In this document: piece by piece, positions 5,345 through 6,831 of the stretch | Layout: each line of letters begins with the position of its first letter | Position numbering within the stretch: position 1 is the first letter of the stretch | Assembly: GCA_018814745.1 (NCBI GenBank) | Contig: JAHIZC010000190.1 | Coordinates: 1 to 6,831, forward strand | Length of the DNA stretch: 6,831 nucleotides | Source of the DNA: Candidatus Omnitrophota bacterium | GTDB lineage: Bacteria; Omnitrophota; Gorgyraeia; Gygaellales; Profunditerraquicolaceae | Direction of reading: 5' to 3' | Notes under the pieces: generated by a model | Told to the model about the DNA's origin: nothing | Seen by the model: the letters and a program-made list of their open reading frames with translations, nothing else | The model's database searches: none | Translations under genes and position numbers: made by a program

Positions 5345-6361
5345 ATGATCATAGTCTTAAAGCCGAATGCGACACAGGAGCAAATAGACCATATCGTCGA
5401 AAAGGTAGGGAAGCTCGGGCTTAAACCTCATATTTCAAAAGGAGAAGAGCGGACGATTATCGGAGTGATCGGGCCGGAAGACGTATTACGGGTTACTCCG
5501 CTTGAAGCCTTTGCCGGCGTTGAGAAGGTAATGCCGGTTTTGGCACCCTACAAGCTTGTCTCGCGAACTTTTAAGCCCGAGGATTCGATTATTGATCTGG
5601 GAAAAGGTGTCAAGATCGGCGGCAAACAGGTGGTTATCATGGCAGGCCCCTGCACGGTTGAAAATTTAGAGATGTTAGAGAAAACTGCCGCAGAAGTAAA
5701 GCAGGCGGGCGCAACCGTACTACGCGGAGGAGCATTTAAACCGCGTACTTCTCCCTATAGTTTTCAAGGATTAGGAGAAGAAGCCTTAAGATATTTAAAG
5801 AATGTCGGTGATAAATTCGGATTGGTTACTATCAGTGAAGTAATGGATACCAGGGATGTGGAATTAGTTGCCAGTTACGTAGATGTTTTGCAGATCGGCT
5901 GCCGGAATATGCAGAATTTTAATCTGCTCAGAGAAGTGGGGCAGACTAAGAAACCGGTTTTATTAAAACGGGGGATGTCCTCTACGGTTAAAGATTTATT
6001 TATGTCCGCGGAGTATATTTTGTCAGAAGGGAATTTTAATGTGATATTGTGCGAGCGGGGAATCAGGACATTTGAGGATCAGACGCGCAATACCCTGGAT
6101 ATCAGTGCGGTTCCCTGTGTTAAGGGGCTATCACATTTACCTATAGTAGTTGACCCTTCACACGCAGCCGGCAAGTGGGAGCTGGTGCCTTCGCTTTCCA
6201 GGGCAGCAGTTGCTGCCGGAGCTGACGGCCTGCTGATTGAAGTGCATATTAGTCCGGAAGATGCTGTATCCGACGGAGCACAATCGTTATTGCCTGCTAA
6301 TTTCTCGGCGATGATGAAAGATTTAAAATCAATAGCCAAATCTGTAGGAAGGACAATTTAA
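5345..6361 (+). CDS. aroF: 3-deoxy-7-phosphoheptulonate (DAHP) synthase, type Ibeta with regulatory domain
   Basis: The enzyme condenses phosphoenolpyruvate and erythrose 4-phosphate into DAHP, the first step of the shikimate pathway. From ATG 5345 it is 338 residues and starts [14 protein letters not shown], the typical start of an N-terminal ferredoxin-like (ACT-like) regulatory domain (about 1-70) seen in Thermotoga-type enzymes. The TIM-barrel follows, with MAGPCTVEN (99-107), [19 protein letters not shown] (126-144), PVLLKRGMS (204-212), [17 protein letters not shown] (236-252), [11 protein letters not shown] (266-276) and [10 protein letters not shown] (292-301). The four metal ligands are present as C103, H273, E299 and D310, each one position later than in T. 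maritima. The Pro that often follows EVH is Ile here. The N-terminal domain implies allosteric inhibition by tyrosine and/or phenylalanine, as in the Thermotoga enzyme. It lies 23 nt after hisC and 16 nt before tyrA. Confidence 0.95.
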   Translation: MIIVLKPNATQEQIDHIVEKVGKLGLKPHISKGEERTIIGVIGPEDVLRVTPLEAFAGVEKVMPVLAPYKLVSRTFKPEDSIIDLGKGVKIGGKQVVIMAGPCTVENLEMLEKTAAEVKQAGATVLRGGAFKPRTSPYSFQGLGEEALRYLKNVGDKFGLVTISEVMDTRDVELVASYVDVLQIGCRNMQNFNLLREVGQTKKPVLLKRGMSSTVKDLFMSAEYILSEGNFNVILCERGIRTFEDQTRNTLDISAVPCVKGLSHLPIVVDPSHAAGKWELVPSLSRAAVAAGADGLLIEVHISPEDAVSDGAQSLLPANFSAMMKDLKSIAKSVGRTI

Positions 6362-6377
6362 GTGAGGACATAAGTTA

Positions 6378-6831
6378 ATGAAAAAGTTTAATAAGGCTGC
6401 CATAGTGGGAGTTGGATTAATCGGCGGCTCCATGGCGATGATCATTAAGAAAAAAAGGCTGGCGAAGGAAGTAGTAGGAGTAAGCCGCAGAAAAAAGAAT
6501 TTATTGCTGGCAAAAAAAATGGGCGCGATTGATAAAGGCTCTCAGTCGCTGGGGATTGTCAAGGATGCTGACCTCTTAATCTTCGCTACCCCGGTAGAGA
6601 CAATCATTGATTTTGCACTCCCAGTTTCCAAGCTGGTTAAAAAAGATTGTATTGTTACTGATGTAGGGAGCACAAAGAAAGCGATCGTCAGTCGCCTTGA
6701 GAAACTATTCCCTCATTATATCGGAAGCCATCCTTTAGCCGGTTCAGAGAAGCAGCATGTTAGGAATGCCTGTGTCGGGATGTTTAAAGATTCGTTATGT
6801 ATATTGACTCCTACAAAGTCAACTAAAATAA
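6378..6831 (+). CDS. tyrA: Prephenate dehydrogenase, N-terminal part (cut by window end)
   Basis: The frame from ATG 6378 stays open to the right edge, giving 151 residues. It begins with a Rossmann dinucleotide fold, AAIVGVGLIGGSMA (7-20, GxGxxG), then FATPVE (69-74), VTDVGSTKK (93-101) and GSHPLAGSEKQHV (116-128). The HPxAGSE motif carries the catalytic His of TyrA proteins (H118 here), and the Ser of DVGS is the conserved active-site Ser. The enzyme oxidatively decarboxylates prephenate to 4-hydroxyphenylpyruvate, leading to tyrosine; cyclohexadienyl dehydrogenases using arogenate look the same at this level. A GAGGA site at 6364-6368 lies 9 nt upstream and supports the start. The spacing after aroF is 16 nt. 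The C-terminal helical domain and any ACT or fused domain lie outside the window. Confidence 0.92.
   Translation, partial: MKKFNKAAIVGVGLIGGSMAMIIKKKRLAKEVVGVSRRKKNLLLAKKMGAIDKGSQSLGIVKDADLLIFATPVETIIDFALPVSKLVKKDCIVTDVGSTKKAIVSRLEKLFPHYIGSHPLAGSEKQHVRNACVGMFKDSLCILTPTKSTKI

Noticed and set aside
1..6831. CRISPR array, tRNA genes, insertion sequence or phage elements
   Set aside because: No regularly spaced direct repeats, tRNA cloverleaf, transposase or terminal repeats were seen; the window is compact housekeeping DNA.

Overview
The window reads as a bacterial chromosomal segment of moderate GC with no mobile or phage genes. Gene content and order (RNase HI-like 3' end, rnpB, yebC, ruvC, ruvA, scpB, pheA, hisC, aroF, tyrA) point to a deep-branching, probably uncultivated bacterium. 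From memory this order resembles Omnitrophota (PVC-related) genomes, but that placement is an inference and cannot be tested here. Every protein-coding gene and the RNA gene lie on the + strand.

Layout: (1) 3-122, the last 39 codons of an RNase HI-family protein. (2) 123-224, a gene-free leader with several mutually exclusive inverted repeats. (3) 225-683, the RNase P RNA, recognised from its universal conserved blocks and a perfect 11-bp P1 helix joining the two ends. (4) 718-2582, yebC-ruvC-ruvA: a translation-associated or regulatory YebC protein and two parts of the Holliday-junction resolvasome. ruvB is not adjacent. (5) 2587-3201, scpB, a partner of the SMC condensin. (6) 3170-6831, an aromatic amino acid block: bifunctional chorismate mutase/prephenate dehydratase (pheA), a HisC-type aminotransferase, DAHP synthase with an N-terminal regulatory domain (aroF), and a prephenate dehydrogenase (tyrA) cut by the window edge.

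The seven junctions from yebC to tyrA are very tight: 0 nt, 4-nt overlap, 4 nt, 32-nt overlap, 7 nt, 23 nt and 16 nt. No terminator-like hairpin plus T-run is visible, so yebC to tyrA probably form one transcription unit. It may even be read through from rnpB, which ends 34 nt before yebC. The aromatic genes together supply the entry step of the shikimate pathway (AroF), the branch to phenylpyruvate (PheA), the branch to 4-hydroxyphenylpyruvate (TyrA), and a plausible terminal transaminase (HisC).

The most unusual element is the RNase P RNA. It keeps type A hallmarks: P6, a P15 loop with GGU, P16, P17, and P18 with a GNRA tetraloop. However, it lacks P13/P14 and carries about 90 nt between P9 and the conserved ACAGAGA block, which recalls type B RNAs. 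It also has two extra hairpins around P17. I see no clear new multi-gene system; the protein genes are recognisable housekeeping families with some atypical junction-contact loops in RuvC and RuvA.
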